From a virus, in IMG/VR virus record IMGVR_UViG_3300046492_000303, positions 1 through 32,451 of that record: DNA of 32,451 nt; one strand, 5' to 3'. Below are positions 13,745-20,970 of this stretch, piece after piece; positions within the stretch are counted from its first letter, which is position 1, and the number at the start of each line of letters is the position of its first letter. The notes under the pieces were generated by a model. That model had not been told where the DNA came from, ran no database searches, and saw nothing but the letters and a program-made list of their open reading frames with translations. Position numbers and translations under genes: made by a program.

Positions 13745-16519
13745 ATGGCCTCAATCGAAGAACTCAAACGCCGTATCGATCTGCACGACCTGGCCGAACG
13801 CCTCGGCATCAAGAAGGGCAAAGGCGGCGACAAGGCGAACTATCATTCGCCGCACAGCAAGGATGCAAACCCGTCGCTGTCGATCTATCCCGCCCTGCCG
13901 GCGATCGGCACCGGCTGGAAAGATCATTCCGCCAACAAGGGCGGCTCGTGCATCGACCTGGTGATACACGTTCAAGGCGGCGACGTTGCCGAGGCAATGC
14001 GCTATCTGCACGACGAGTATTCGATCCCCCGCGATCGCATCGACGCGCCCGCCGAGACGCGCCCGAAAACGGCCGTCGACTACATCGGCGAGAAAGCGAT
14101 CGACAACCGCGAGAAAGTGCGCGACTACCTGAAATCGCGCGGCATCACCGACGCGGCGATCGATACGGCTTTGAAGTGCAAGACGGTCGGCTTTAACGAC
14201 TGGACAAGCCCGAAGAAACCCGCCGGCGAAGTCGGCCACGGCGGCCCCGCTGCCGTGTTCCTCGTTCATGCTATGAACGCCGGCCCGCTTGTCGCCGTTG
14301 ACATGCGTTACATCGATCCCGCCCTCAATGGTGGCGTCAAGACTCAAACGCAAGGCGAGAAAGACGGCCACGGATGGACGGCAAACCCGCGCAAGCTCGC
14401 CGGCGCAAAGCGCGTTGTGATCGTCGAAAGCGCGATCAATGCGCTCTCGATCGACTCGTGCGAAATCCCGTACACGGCGGCCTTTGCGATTCGAGGCGTC
14501 GGCAACGTCCACAACATCGATTTTTCGTTTCTGCGCGAAAAGCAAGTCGTGATCTGCATGGATAACGACGACCCGATCAAGGAAGGCCCGCGCAAGGGCG
14601 AACGCCCAGGCCCCGACGCTGCATGTGCTCTCTATGAGCGTCTTACCGCGTTGAACATTGCCGCGATCCTGGTCGACCAGGGCGATTGGGTTCGCGACCT
14701 CGCAAACGGCGCGACAAAGAACACCGAATCGATCAACGATGCTAACGACTATCTGCAACTGCACGGCGCGGCCGAGCTGGCGAAGGCGATCGATAACTAT
14801 GAGCCGTGGCTCATTCCCGGCATGCCTGGCGTTATGGAACACAAGCGCGGCCCCGCGCGCGTGCATTTGCCGCAACCCGATTTCGCGCAGTATTGGCGCT
14901 ATCGCTCGCGCGTCGACTTTGCGAGCTACATCGCAAAGGCCGGCGACGGCGAAGAAGAAAAGCCGACTTACATCGATATGGCCGGCTTTCGCGTCGCATC
15001 GTTTAGCCGCGTGTCTGTCGCGAGCGCATCGGCAACGATGACCGGCGATCCTGACAACTCACCGACCGACTATTTCGCCGTCACGGTTCAAACGCCCCGC
15101 CACGGCGCCAAGCTCACGCGCGCCGTGCTGCAAGACAAGCAAGTGCATAACCTCACCGTCTGGAATCAGTTTGGCCCGATCTGGGAGCCGAAACGTTTTT
15201 CGCGCATGGTGACGATTCTCGAACGCACGGCACACCTCGGCGCACGCAAGGCCGCGAACTATGTCGGCCTGGCCTGGCGCGACGGCCGGCTCGTCGTGAA
15301 TGAAGGCCCCGACTGCTATTTCACGAACGCCGAGCAACAATGTCCGTATCACAATCTCACGTTCCCGAGCGGCACCGCATCGGACGCCGCGCGCGTGCTC
15401 GGCAAGTATCAAGAGACGTTCAAGCAAAACGCGGCCTCTATGGCGCTCGTATGGGGCCTGGGCGGGCACCTGAAAGCGTTGCTCGGGTTCTGGCCGCACA
15501 TGATGATGCAAGCCGATAAGAGCGCGGGTAAGTCGACGCTGATTAAGGCGCTCGAACGCACGATCGGCTTTACGATGTTCTCGGGGCAATCGCTGCAAAC
15601 CGAGTTTCGTTTGCTCACGAGCATTAGCCACACGTCGCACCCTGTCGGATGGGAAGAACTGAGCGCGCGAAAGCAAGACGTGATCGATAAAGCGGTCGGC
15701 CTGCTGCAAGAAAACTATCAATACACGATCACGAAACGCGGTTCGGAAATGACCGAGTATGTTCTCTCGGCGCCCGTGCTGCTCGCTGGTGAGGACGTGC
15801 CCGTTAAGTCTCTGCACGGCAAGCTCTGCCGCACCAACCTCACGGCCAAGAAAGGCCCGATGTTGCCGCGTGATCTGCCGCGTTTCCCGGTTCGGCAATG
15901 GCTGCAATATCTCGCCGAGCTGGACAAAAACGCCGTGCTCACGAAATACGACGAGCTGCGCGCCTGGTGTTTGCGCAAGAGCTGCGCGAGCGACGACGAC
16001 GAAGGCGGAAAGCGTATGGCCGGCAACTATGCCGCGATGCTGCTGGCCTGGGGTTATCTGTGCGATTTCGCCGGCATGCCGACCAACGCCGGCAACTTCG
16101 CCGACGACCTGGTAAGCGAAATGAACCGGCACATTAGCGAGACGACCGCCGAGCGCTCGCCCTGGGTTTGGATTCTCGAAAGCGCGTTGTCTGAGATCGA
16201 CGCGGGCAACTTCAAACACCCGCACAAATTCGACGACGTTGACGGCGAAGATTGCTTGCTCGTGCGCCCCGCTCACATCATGGATCACATTTCCGGCGCG
16301 ACGAGCCTGCGCGACAAATGGAACGCGTTGCCGGTTAAAACGCCGGCCGTGTTCCGTCGCCAGCTCGTCGCCGCCGGCGTCACGGTCGGCGAGAAAGAAA
16401 TCGAGCGCACGATCCACATGAAGCGCGTCGCACACCTCACGCCGCTGTCGCTCAAGGCCCTGTCGTCGTTCGGCCTGTCTGTCGGCCGGCGCCTCGATCA
16501 CGTACACGAAAACCCGTGA
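13745..16519 (+). CDS. Primase/helicase replication protein (Toprim + DUF927-like ATPase)
   Basis: The product has 924 residues. Residues about 1-95 resemble the CHC2 primase zinc region (HSPHSKDANPSLSIY, WKDHSANKGGSCIDLVI), although the metal ligands look partly replaced. A Toprim domain follows, with the catalytic Glu at 228 (VVIVESAINAL) and the acidic pair at 273/275 (ICMDNDDP). The second half is a helicase-like ATPase with a Walker A-type motif near 590-598 (ADKSAGKST) and GWEELSARKQDVID downstream, as in DUF927/P4-alpha-like proteins. It would lay primers and unwind DNA during theta replication from the plasmid origin. This is the place where P2 has its rolling-circle gpA, which is absent. 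Confidence 0.9.
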   Translation: MASIEELKRRIDLHDLAERLGIKKGKGGDKANYHSPHSKDANPSLSIYPALPAIGTGWKDHSANKGGSCIDLVIHVQGGDVAEAMRYLHDEYSIPRDRIDAPAETRPKTAVDYIGEKAIDNREKVRDYLKSRGITDAAIDTALKCKTVGFNDWTSPKKPAGEVGHGGPAAVFLVHAMNAGPLVAVDMRYIDPALNGGVKTQTQGEKDGHGWTANPRKLAGAKRVVIVESAINALSIDSCEIPYTAAFAIRGVGNVHNIDFSFLREKQVVICMDNDDPIKEGPRKGERPGPDAACALYERLTALNIAAILVDQGDWVRDLANGATKNTESINDANDYLQLHGAAELAKAIDNYEPWLIPGMPGVMEHKRGPARVHLPQPDFAQYWRYRSRVDFASYIAKAGDGEEEKPTYIDMAGFRVASFSRVSVASASATMTGDPDNSPTDYFAVTVQTPRHGAKLTRAVLQDKQVHNLTVWNQFGPIWEPKRFSRMVTILERTAHLGARKAANYVGLAWRDGRLVVNEGPDCYFTNAEQQCPYHNLTFPSGTASDAARVLGKYQETFKQNAASMALVWGLGGHLKALLGFWPHMMMQADKSAGKSTLIKALERTIGFTMFSGQSLQTEFRLLTSISHTSHPVGWEELSARKQDVIDKAVGLLQENYQYTITKRGSEMTEYVLSAPVLLAGEDVPVKSLHGKLCRTNLTAKKGPMLPRDLPRFPVRQWLQYLAELDKNAVLTKYDELRAWCLRKSCASDDDEGGKRMAGNYAAMLLAWGYLCDFAGMPTNAGNFADDLVSEMNRHISETTAERSPWVWILESALSEIDAGNFKHPHKFDDVDGEDCLLVRPAHIMDHISGATSLRDKWNALPVKTPAVFRRQLVAAGVTVGEKEIERTIHMKRVAHLTPLSLKALSSFGLSVGRRLDHVHENP

Positions 16520-16528
16520 GGCGAAGGC

Positions 16529-16777
16529 ATGCGCATCGATACCGTGCAACTCGCCGTGATGCTGCCGCGTAACCCTGTTTTCAGGGAATGGGTTACGACC
16601 TTTACGGACGACACCGAAACCGTTAGCGAAGATCAAGCCGTGCGCTTTGTTCGCATCGTCTGCGAGATTGAATCGCGCGCCGAGCTGGCGACGAACCCCG
16701 AAGCCGAGCGGCGCTTTCACGAGCTGTTACGCCGCAACTTTCTCGCCTGGCGCGACGGCCGGCACCGCAAGCAATGA
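16529..16777 (+). CDS. Small hypothetical protein downstream of primase
   Basis: The product has 82 residues, is not recognised, and is rich in charged residues (RRFHELLRRNFLAWRDGRHRKQ at the end). It starts 10 bases after the primase stop with GAGGCGAAGG upstream, so it shares that transcript. The first 40 residues contain VQLAVMLPRNPVFREWVTTF, a mixed strand/helix pattern. No known domain is visible. Confidence 0.75.
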   Translation: MRIDTVQLAVMLPRNPVFREWVTTFTDDTETVSEDQAVRFVRIVCEIESRAELATNPEAERRFHELLRRNFLAWRDGRHRKQ

Positions 16778-16850
16778 GAAGGCCGCCGGCGCGCTCGACG
16801 CCGGCGCCCGACGCTACCCCTGCCCTACCCGATCCGACCGCATGGCGGCC
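16778..16850 (+). repeat. Intergenic repeat copy A (hairpin plus CCCTGCCCTACC block)
   Basis: Directly after the preceding stop codon: GAAGGCCGCC, a CGCCGGCG...CGCCGGCG hairpin, then CCCCTGCCCTACC (16817-16829) and CCGCATGGCGGCC. The same order of blocks recurs after the next two genes (17305-17357 and 17650-17735). Confidence 0.6.
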
Positions 16851-16878
16851 GATCTGACGAACCCAGGACTTAGAAAAG

Positions 16879-17304
16879 ATGAACCTCGGACCCAAGCCCC
16901 GCACCGGCGACAAAGTGCTCGAACTGCTGCGCGATATCGGCCCCATGAGCGCGCGCGAAATCGCCGACTTTCTCGGCGTGCGGATTCAAAACATCCATAG
17001 CGCGATAACCGTGATGCGCGACAACGAAGCGAAAGGCGAACCGCGCCGGCTGTACGTGAAAGATTGGGAGTTTCCATCGCGCCCGAATGGCGGCCGTGAA
17101 AACGCCGTATGGGCGCTCGGCACGAAGAAAGACAAGCGCCGGCCGGCGCGCGATCGCAGCGTCGCCGGCCGGCGCTACCGGGACAAGCAAGCGGCGATCG
17201 ACCAGGCGAAGCGCATCGGCACCCAGGCCGCCGGCAATCCGTTCGGCCTGGTGATCGCGCAGCTCGCCGGCGCGGCCCGAGAAACGGCCGCCAGGGCGTT
17301 CTAA
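16879..17304 (+). CDS. Winged helix-turn-helix DNA-binding protein
   Basis: The product has 141 residues. Residues about 10-55 (DKVLELLRDIGPMSAREIADFLGV, then QNIHSAITVMRDN) fit a MarR/HTH_24-like winged helix, followed by a likely wing (RRLYVKDWEFPSRPNGGRENAVWALG). The C-terminal half is basic and helical (KKDKRRPARDRSVAGRRYRDKQAA). It may regulate early genes or assist replication; the target is unknown. Intergenic repeats of the same design flank it on both sides, so it may be an exchangeable small-gene unit. Confidence 0.75.
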   Translation: MNLGPKPRTGDKVLELLRDIGPMSAREIADFLGVRIQNIHSAITVMRDNEAKGEPRRLYVKDWEFPSRPNGGRENAVWALGTKKDKRRPARDRSVAGRRYRDKQAAIDQAKRIGTQAAGNPFGLVIAQLAGAARETAARAF

Positions 17305-17357
17305 GGCGCCGGCCGATACCAACGCCCCGCCCTACCCTTTCCGGCCGCCTGGCGGCC
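17305..17357 (+). repeat. Intergenic repeat copy B
   Basis: Starts at the stop codon with AAGGCGCCGGCC, then CGCCCCGCCCTACC (from 17323; its reverse complement holds TAGGGCGGGGCG) and the perfect hairpin GGCCGCC-T-GGCGGCC (17343-17357). Same block order as copies A and C, but with a shorter first hairpin. Confidence 0.6.
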
Positions 17358-17379
17358 TCAATTTGATCTGGATTCCGCC

Positions 17380-17649
17380 ATGAAATACCGCGACGCTTTG
17401 CGCTATACCTCGCACCGCATTTTCTTTTCGCTGATCGACCGCGGACTTTGGCGCGACCTCGGATTCGCTCTTAGCGAGCTGGCCCGCACGCTTTCGGCGA
17501 TCGCTGTACTCGCCGCGTCGCTCGTGCTGTTCCCGCTGTTTGCCTTGCTGCTGGCCGTTGTCGTCTTTTCCGACAATCGCCGCACGGCCGGTTCCCGCGA
17601 GCACGAGCCTCAAGCCGTGAAAGAATCCGACCCATTGAATCAGCCATGA
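17380..17649 (+). CDS. Small single-pass membrane protein
   Basis: The product has 89 residues. A basic N-terminal segment (MKYRDALRYTSHRIFF) precedes one long hydrophobic stretch, about residues 38-63 (TLSAIAVLAASLVLF, then PLFALLLAVVVF), and a charged C-terminal tail. It is likely an inner-membrane protein of unknown role. It is the last gene of the rightward early operon, before the terminator at 17711-17735. Superinfection exclusion is one possibility for a small membrane protein in a prophage, but nothing in the sequence proves it. Confidence 0.7.
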   Translation: MKYRDALRYTSHRIFFSLIDRGLWRDLGFALSELARTLSAIAVLAASLVLFPLFALLLAVVVFSDNRRTAGSREHEPQAVKESDPLNQP

Positions 17650-17735
17650 AAAAGGCCGCCAGGCGATCAACGCCGGCGGCCTCACCTAATACCCCCTGCC
17701 TTACCGTTTCGGCCGCCTCGTGCGGCCTTTTTTTT
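17650..17735 (+). repeat. Intergenic repeat copy C
   Basis: Directly after the stop codon a hairpin GGCCGCC-A-GGCG-ATCAA-CGCC-GGCGGCC (17654-17681) is followed by CCCCCTGCCTTACC (17692-17705) and the terminator hairpin GGCCGC...GCGGCC. It is closely similar to copy A and follows the same plan. Confidence 0.6.
17711..17735 (+). terminator. Rho-independent terminator ending the early rightward operon
   Basis: GGCCGC (17711-17716), loop CTCGT, GCGGCC (17722-17727), then eight T (17728-17735). It lies between the convergent rightward early operon and the leftward par operon; the T-tract serves the rightward direction. Confidence 0.93.
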
Positions 17736-17743
17736 GCCCCTGC

Positions 17744-17974
17744 CTAGCCTCGATACTGCCAACGCTCGACGAGTGCGCGCGTATCGTCCCAACCTAGCCG
17801 CGCGATCGCCTCGACGATGTTGTAACCGGCCGGCGCCAAATCCATTCGATTAGACGCGAGCGCGCAATACATGCGCTCGCCTGTCGACAATCCCCCGAGT
17901 GCATCGTCGTGACCGTTGCGCACCGCCTCGGCGAGTGAGTCAAGGTGATCGAGCTGCGATTTCGTCATTCCCAT
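17744..17974 (-). CDS. Small hypothetical protein of the par operon
   Basis: The product has 76 residues (or 74 from the second ATG at 17968). It is not recognised with certainty. The segment LSTGERMYCALASNRMDLAP, then YNIVEAIARLGWDDTRALVERW resembles small proteins often found near plasmid partition or replication genes, but I cannot name the family. It is the last gene of the leftward parA-RHH cluster. It is soluble, acidic and mostly helical. Confidence 0.65.
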   Translation of the reverse strand: MGMTKSQLDHLDSLAEAVRNGHDDALGGLSTGERMYCALASNRMDLAPAGYNIVEAIARLGWDDTRALVERWQYRG

Positions 17975-17993
17975 TTTTCAAGACCTCGCACAG

Positions 17994-18179
17994 TTATCGT
18001 TCGAGCCAACCGATCGACTCGACACAAATCAATTCATCGTCGACGCGACACGTATCGCTTGCGTCGGCTATCACTTCCCACGCCGACGCGCCCGCTAGTT
18101 CGAGCGCCGCGAAGATCAACATAACGGCGGCGGCGACTCTCATTCGCGCGGCCCGATCATCGCGCATCCTCGCCGTCAA
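17994..18179 (-). CDS. Small exported or membrane-anchored protein of the par operon
   Basis: Up to 61 residues; a start at 18143 (MRVAAAVMLIFAAL) would give 49. The segment RVAAAVMLIFAALELAGASAW is a hydrophobic helix or signal-peptide-like stretch, with ASA a possible cleavage site. The remainder is acidic with two cysteines (DTCRVDDELIC). The gene overlaps the end of the RHH gene by up to 23 bases and may be coupled to it. Function is unknown; no strong ribosome site is seen for any start, so the gene is uncertain. Confidence 0.5.
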   Translation of the reverse strand: MTARMRDDRAARMRVAAAVMLIFAALELAGASAWEVIADASDTCRVDDELICVESIGWLER

Positions 18180-18444
18180 CGAAGCGCGACAACGCGAGCG
18201 CGACCGCTGCCGCTCGACTTAGGCCGAGCCGTTCGGCCGCGTTGTCGACGCGCGCCAGGAGCGCCGGCGCAATGGTCAAGCTGATCGCCTGCTTTCGTGA
18301 GCTGGCCGCCGGCGTTGCGGCCGGCGCCCTCGTCGGAGCGGGCGAGACTGCCGGCGCCGGCGCGGCGCCCTGCCCCTTGGCATCGGGCGCACCCGAAATA
18401 AACGTGTCGGCGTCAAGCCTCGGGGGGCGTTTGGTAAGTGCCAT
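18157..18444 (-). CDS. Ribbon-helix-helix centromere-binding protein (ParB/ParG-like)
   Basis: The product has 95 residues. The N-terminal 50 residues are Pro/Ala-rich and probably disordered; the C-terminal part has the ribbon-helix-helix pattern (QAISLTIAPALLARVDNAAERLG, then LSRAAAVALALSRFV). This 'flexible tail plus RHH' layout and its place directly downstream of parA are those of type Ib partition partners such as ParG. It would bind the repeat arrays at 18445-18510 and 19166-19259, stimulate ParA ATPase through its tail, and repress the operon. The start abuts a GATATT repeat. Confidence 0.82.
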   Translation of the reverse strand: MALTKRPPRLDADTFISGAPDAKGQGAAPAPAVSPAPTRAPAATPAASSRKQAISLTIAPALLARVDNAAERLGLSRAAAVALALSRFVDGEDAR

Positions 18445-18510
18445 GATATTTCCTTAGTATCGATTCGATATTGCTTTGATATTACTTTGCGATCGCCTCG
18501 ATATTCAACA
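18445..18510. repeat. 11-bp periodic array at the parA/RHH junction
   Basis: Six consecutive 11-bp units on the + strand: GATATTTCCTT, AGTATCGATTC, GATATTGCTTT, GATATTACTTT, GCGATCGCCTC, GATATTCAACA. Exact GATATT begins at 18445, 18467, 18478 and 18500 (spacings 22, 11, 22). The array covers the RHH start codon region and the end of parA, so binding there could control RHH translation or transcription, or form part of the centromere. Confidence 0.65.
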
Positions 18511-19132
18511 AGGCGTTTTTCAGCCTGTCTATCTCGGCGCATGCGACCGTGTTGCGCCGTTTCATTTCCTCAACGTGCAGGCCGGCGCCGCTCGCGTCGG
18601 CGAACACCTTGCGATTAGTCACAAGCACATCGAGCAATGAAAGCGCCGGATAGTCGGCCAACGCTGCGGCGGCCTCGCGGTTCTCCGACCCTTGCGAGTC
18701 GGCCTTATTCACGAACGCGAACGCATGAAGATCGGCGACCGATCGCGATTCCGTCACCAAGTCGGACATATCCTGTAGCGCCCACACATCGAACGAGCGC
18801 GGCGCGAACGGTATCAACACGGCATCGCTCACTGTGAGGGCGCCGCGCAACGCGGTCGAATCCCGGCCGCCGGCGTCGATCACAATGTGATCGTATGCGC
18901 CCCGCTGCTGCATGATCTGCGCGCGAAGCGTCGGCCCGTCGTCATACGCGGCGGCGGCGATCATCGGCCGGCCGGTTTCCGAACGCGCCGTGATCGCGCC
19001 GAGCGCGGTTCGCTGGCGATCGCCGTCGACCAACCACACGCGCGCACCGTCAAGCGCCAGGCCGATCGCTAGTTGCAATGCGATCGTCGACTTGCCGACG
19101 CCCCCTTTCGTATTGCCTACCGTAAAAATCAT
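18482..19132 (-). CDS. parA: ParA-type partition ATPase (type Ib)
   Basis: The product has 216 residues from the ATG at 19132, which has AAGGGG 6 bases upstream; a longer frame from 19162 lacks such a site. MIFTVGNTKGGVGKST carries the deviant Walker A box (K9-G-G-V-G-K14-S). VWLVDGDRQRTAL, HIVIDAGGRDS and AVLIPFAPRSFDVWAL are the further ParA/MinD motifs. There is no N-terminal HTH, so it is the small ParA class that pairs with RHH partners. It segregates the plasmid prophage by ATP-dependent nucleoid binding. The operon has a near-consensus promoter at 19217-19245. Confidence 0.95.
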   Translation of the reverse strand: MIFTVGNTKGGVGKSTIALQLAIGLALDGARVWLVDGDRQRTALGAITARSETGRPMIAAAAYDDGPTLRAQIMQQRGAYDHIVIDAGGRDSTALRGALTVSDAVLIPFAPRSFDVWALQDMSDLVTESRSVADLHAFAFVNKADSQGSENREAAAALADYPALSLLDVLVTNRKVFADASGAGLHVEEMKRRNTVACAEIDRLKNALLNIEAIAK

Positions 19133-19165
19133 TTGCCGCCCCTTATGGAAAGTTACCATCACGTC

Positions 19166-19259
19166 GATATATGGTTGATATCAACTTGCTATAGATACGA
19201 TACCAACTGAATACCGATTATATGTTCATAGCAACTTGATATCAAGTGCATATCAACGG
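19166..19259. repeat. Probable centromere/operator: 11-bp repeats around the parA promoter
   Basis: Five consecutive 11-bp units lie at 19166-19220 (GATATATGGTT, GATATCAACTT, GCTATAGATAC, GATACCAACTG, AATACCGATTA) and two more at 19238-19259 (GATATCAAGTG, CATATCAACGG). They include the palindromes GTTGATATCAAC (19174-19185) and ACTTGATATCAAGT (19234-19247). The parA promoter lies between and across the blocks. The sequence is strongly AT-rich against GC-rich neighbours. It is the expected parS/parC site bound by the RHH protein. Confidence 0.72.
19217..19245 (-). promoter_or_regulatory. parA promoter
   Basis: Reading leftward: TTGATA (complement of 19240-19245), 17 bp, TATAAT (complement of 19217-19222). 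Five of six and six of six consensus bases with ideal spacing. The -35 is part of the palindrome centred on GATATC, so the RHH protein should occlude it. Confidence 0.85.
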
Positions 19260-19604
19260 CCCCGATCGAGCGGAGTAGGGCGGGGCGGCCGGCGCCGGCG
19301 CCCGCGTCGCTCGGGTTCCGATCGAGTAGGGCGGCCGGCGCCGTTCGAGCTGGTCGACGTGCGGCGCCCGCGATCGCCGGCCGGCCGCCGGCCTGGTGAA
19401 GCGTCGTTCTCACCTGAGAGAAACACCGTTCGCACGTTGCCGCGATCGCGTCGGCCGCCGGCGATCCTGGCCGCCCTCGATCGCCGCGCGCAGCTCGTCG
19501 ACGGCCGGCCGAAGATCCCGAAAACGGCGGCCGAGGCGATGGCGATCGAGCGCCAGGCCGGCCGGCGCCGATTCTCGCTAGACCCAGGGGGGCATGTTCT
19601 AAAA

Positions 19605-19956
19605 CCCGTGGATTTCGGCCCGCTTTGCGCCTAAGTCGTTGATTATCGTAAAGAACATATCCACGGCCGCCCCCTGTTTTTCCACGGGTTAGCCCCGTTT
19701 CTACACGGCACCGTTTCGCCGCGCATTACTCTCTCTCTCTCTTAAATTATTGAAAAGAAAGAAAGAAAGAGCATTGAAGGGAAAAAGCGCGCGCCCACAG
19801 GCAAAGGCTAGGTTTCCTCGGGTTTCGCAACTGCCTATTTTTTAATCCACGGATTCCACACGTAAAAAACCCCTCATCCGTGGATGACCCGTGGACCGCA
19901 AACCCTTATAAACAAAGGCTCTGCGGTCGGCGCCCACGCTTTCCACGCATCCACGG
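19605..19956. repeat. Cluster of seven TCCACGG-type motifs in both orientations
   Basis: CCCGTGGAT at 19605, ATCCACGG at 19659, TTCCACGGG at 19680, ATCCACGGAT at 19845, ATCCGTGGAT at 19876, CCCGTGGAC at 19888 and ATCCACGG at 19949. The fifth and sixth are 11 bp apart in register. The family differs from the Rep iterons. Some copies look like imperfect DnaA boxes (ATATCCACG, TTTTCCACG). Confidence 0.6.
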
Positions 19957-20420
19957 CGAAAACGCCCCTACCCCCCCGACGAGCTGCCGGAAAGCCTCTT
20001 TTTCTGACGCCTAGACTTTGGCCGGCGTCGATCACCCGAAAACGCATCGAACGCGCATCAAAGCGCATCACCGCGACGCCCTCGAAAACCCGCCGAAGCC
20101 CTTGCGGCCTGGGCCTGGGCGCCGGATTCATGCACCGCATGAAAACAAGAGACCCAAGAAGCGCCCAGGCGCGGAGGGGTGACTGCGAAATTTCGGGGCG
20201 AAAGGCCGGTAAAACGGCCCTGGGCGCCTCGGCTCCCTCGGGGGCGGCCGTGCCCCTGCCGAACCCGTAGCGGCCCGCTGTAGGGCCTGGAAACGGCCCG
20301 CCAACGCTGTTCGAGGCGATAGGGCGGGGCGCCCCCCTTGCTGCTAAACCTTTGGGCCTGGGTGAATCACAGGTGCATCGGCATGGATCGCACGCGATCC
20401 GGCTTGAGCGGTCGGCATGG

Positions 20421-20706
20421 CGCGCGAAGCGCGACGGGGCGAGCGCGATTTATGCCGGCCTTAGCGTTTGGCGCGGCCTGCCGCGCTGAACGGTTAGGCC
20501 ATAGCCCCGCCGGCTTTCAATGCTCGATGGTTTGTTGAGTGAGTGGCGTGCGTGCTCGATGCGCTGCCCGTGAGCTGGTGCGCGTGCTGCGCGATGGACG
20601 CGCCAACGAGCGCGGCCTCGTTCGTCTGGATAGGGGGTTATCGTCAAGCGACGCGCGAAGCGCGGACTTGTGCTGTTCGCCCCTCACGGGGCGGAGCGCG
20701 AAGCGC
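20421..20706. repeat. Three GAA-loop mini-hairpins
   Basis: CGCGC-GAA-GCGCG at 20421-20433 and 20652-20664, and GCGC-GAA-GCGC at 20696-20706. Each contains GCGAAGC, a sequence known to form an exceptionally stable DNA mini-hairpin. They lie just upstream of the origin. Confidence 0.5.
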
Positions 20707-20745
20707 GGGGGGTGGTTTTCTATCGGGCGCGGCGATTTCGCTGAG

Positions 20746-20936
20746 TTATCCCCAGGCGGGGCGCCTGGCTCTTTTTAGAAAGATTTTTAAAACCTTTTTA
20801 AAAACCTTTTTAGGCTCCTGCTCGGCCTTGCCTGGCGTGCCTTTGCGGCCCGCTATCCTGACATTTTCGTGGCTCCAATCTGACATTTTCGTGGTAGTTC
20901 TCGGGCGTTTTCGTGGTGAGTCTGACATTTTCGTGG
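20746..20936 (+). other. Probable plasmid origin of replication (oriV)
   Basis: The order is that of iteron plasmids: a DnaA-like box TTATCCCCA (20746-20754, one mismatch to TTATCCACA); an AT-rich tract 20771-20813 with CTTTTTA (20771) and two CCTTTTTA copies (20793, 20805) suitable as the melting site; then direct repeats at 20859-20936; then rep. I infer theta replication of the circular prophage from here, driven by Rep, host DnaA and the phage primase/helicase. Confidence 0.82.
20859..20936 (+). repeat. Rep-binding iterons
   Basis: TGACATTTTCGTGG occurs exactly at 20859, 20881 and 20923, with a degenerate copy (GGGCGTTTTCGTGG) at 20903. Starts are 22, 22 and 20 bp apart, about two helical turns, so all lie on one face of the helix. 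An inverted near-copy lies just before rep (21018-21031). Confidence 0.88.
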
Positions 20937-20970
20937 TTGCTGCCTACGCTTTGAGCACCGCGCCGAGGCG

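Larger units (their letters stand above)
19257..20745. other. Repeat-rich region without a convincing gene
   Basis: About 1.5 kb between the centromere and the origin. Open frames exist on both strands, but they have low-complexity Arg/Pro/Ala products, poor starts and run across repeats. Contents seen: very GC-rich GCCGGC blocks (19280-19570); a cluster of ATCCACGG motifs (19605-19956); (CT)7 at 19729-19742 facing a GAAA tract at 19752-19771; CCTGGGCGCC at 20114-20123 and 20219-20228; the dyad GGATCG-CACG-CGATCC at 20385-20400; and CGCGC-GAA-GCGCG hairpins. It may hold replication sites, packaging sites or untranslated RNA. I cannot assign one. Confidence 0.6.

Noticed and set aside
15059-16720. 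553-codon open frame on the - strand across the primase/helicase gene
   Set aside because: It lies opposite a gene with clear Toprim and ATPase motifs. Its product is Arg/His-rich without recognisable domains. Long antisense frames are normal in this GC-rich codon use.
19236-19634. 132-codon + strand frame after the centromere
   Set aside because: The start lies in the RHH repeat block, and the first half is Arg/Gly/Pro-rich repeat translation. The last 60 codons look more gene-like (LDRRAQLVDGRPKIPKTAAE) and could be a remnant, but no start with a ribosome site is seen.
19729-19771. (CT)7 and GAAA tract as a hairpin or phase-variable element
   Set aside because: The two tracts could pair only loosely, and no gene starts nearby whose expression they could switch. 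Kept only as part of the gene-free region.
19874-20270. Overlapping frames of 88 and 128 codons on opposite strands
   Set aside because: Both run through the ATCCACGG repeats and GC-rich blocks, with no recognisable sequence and no ribosome sites.
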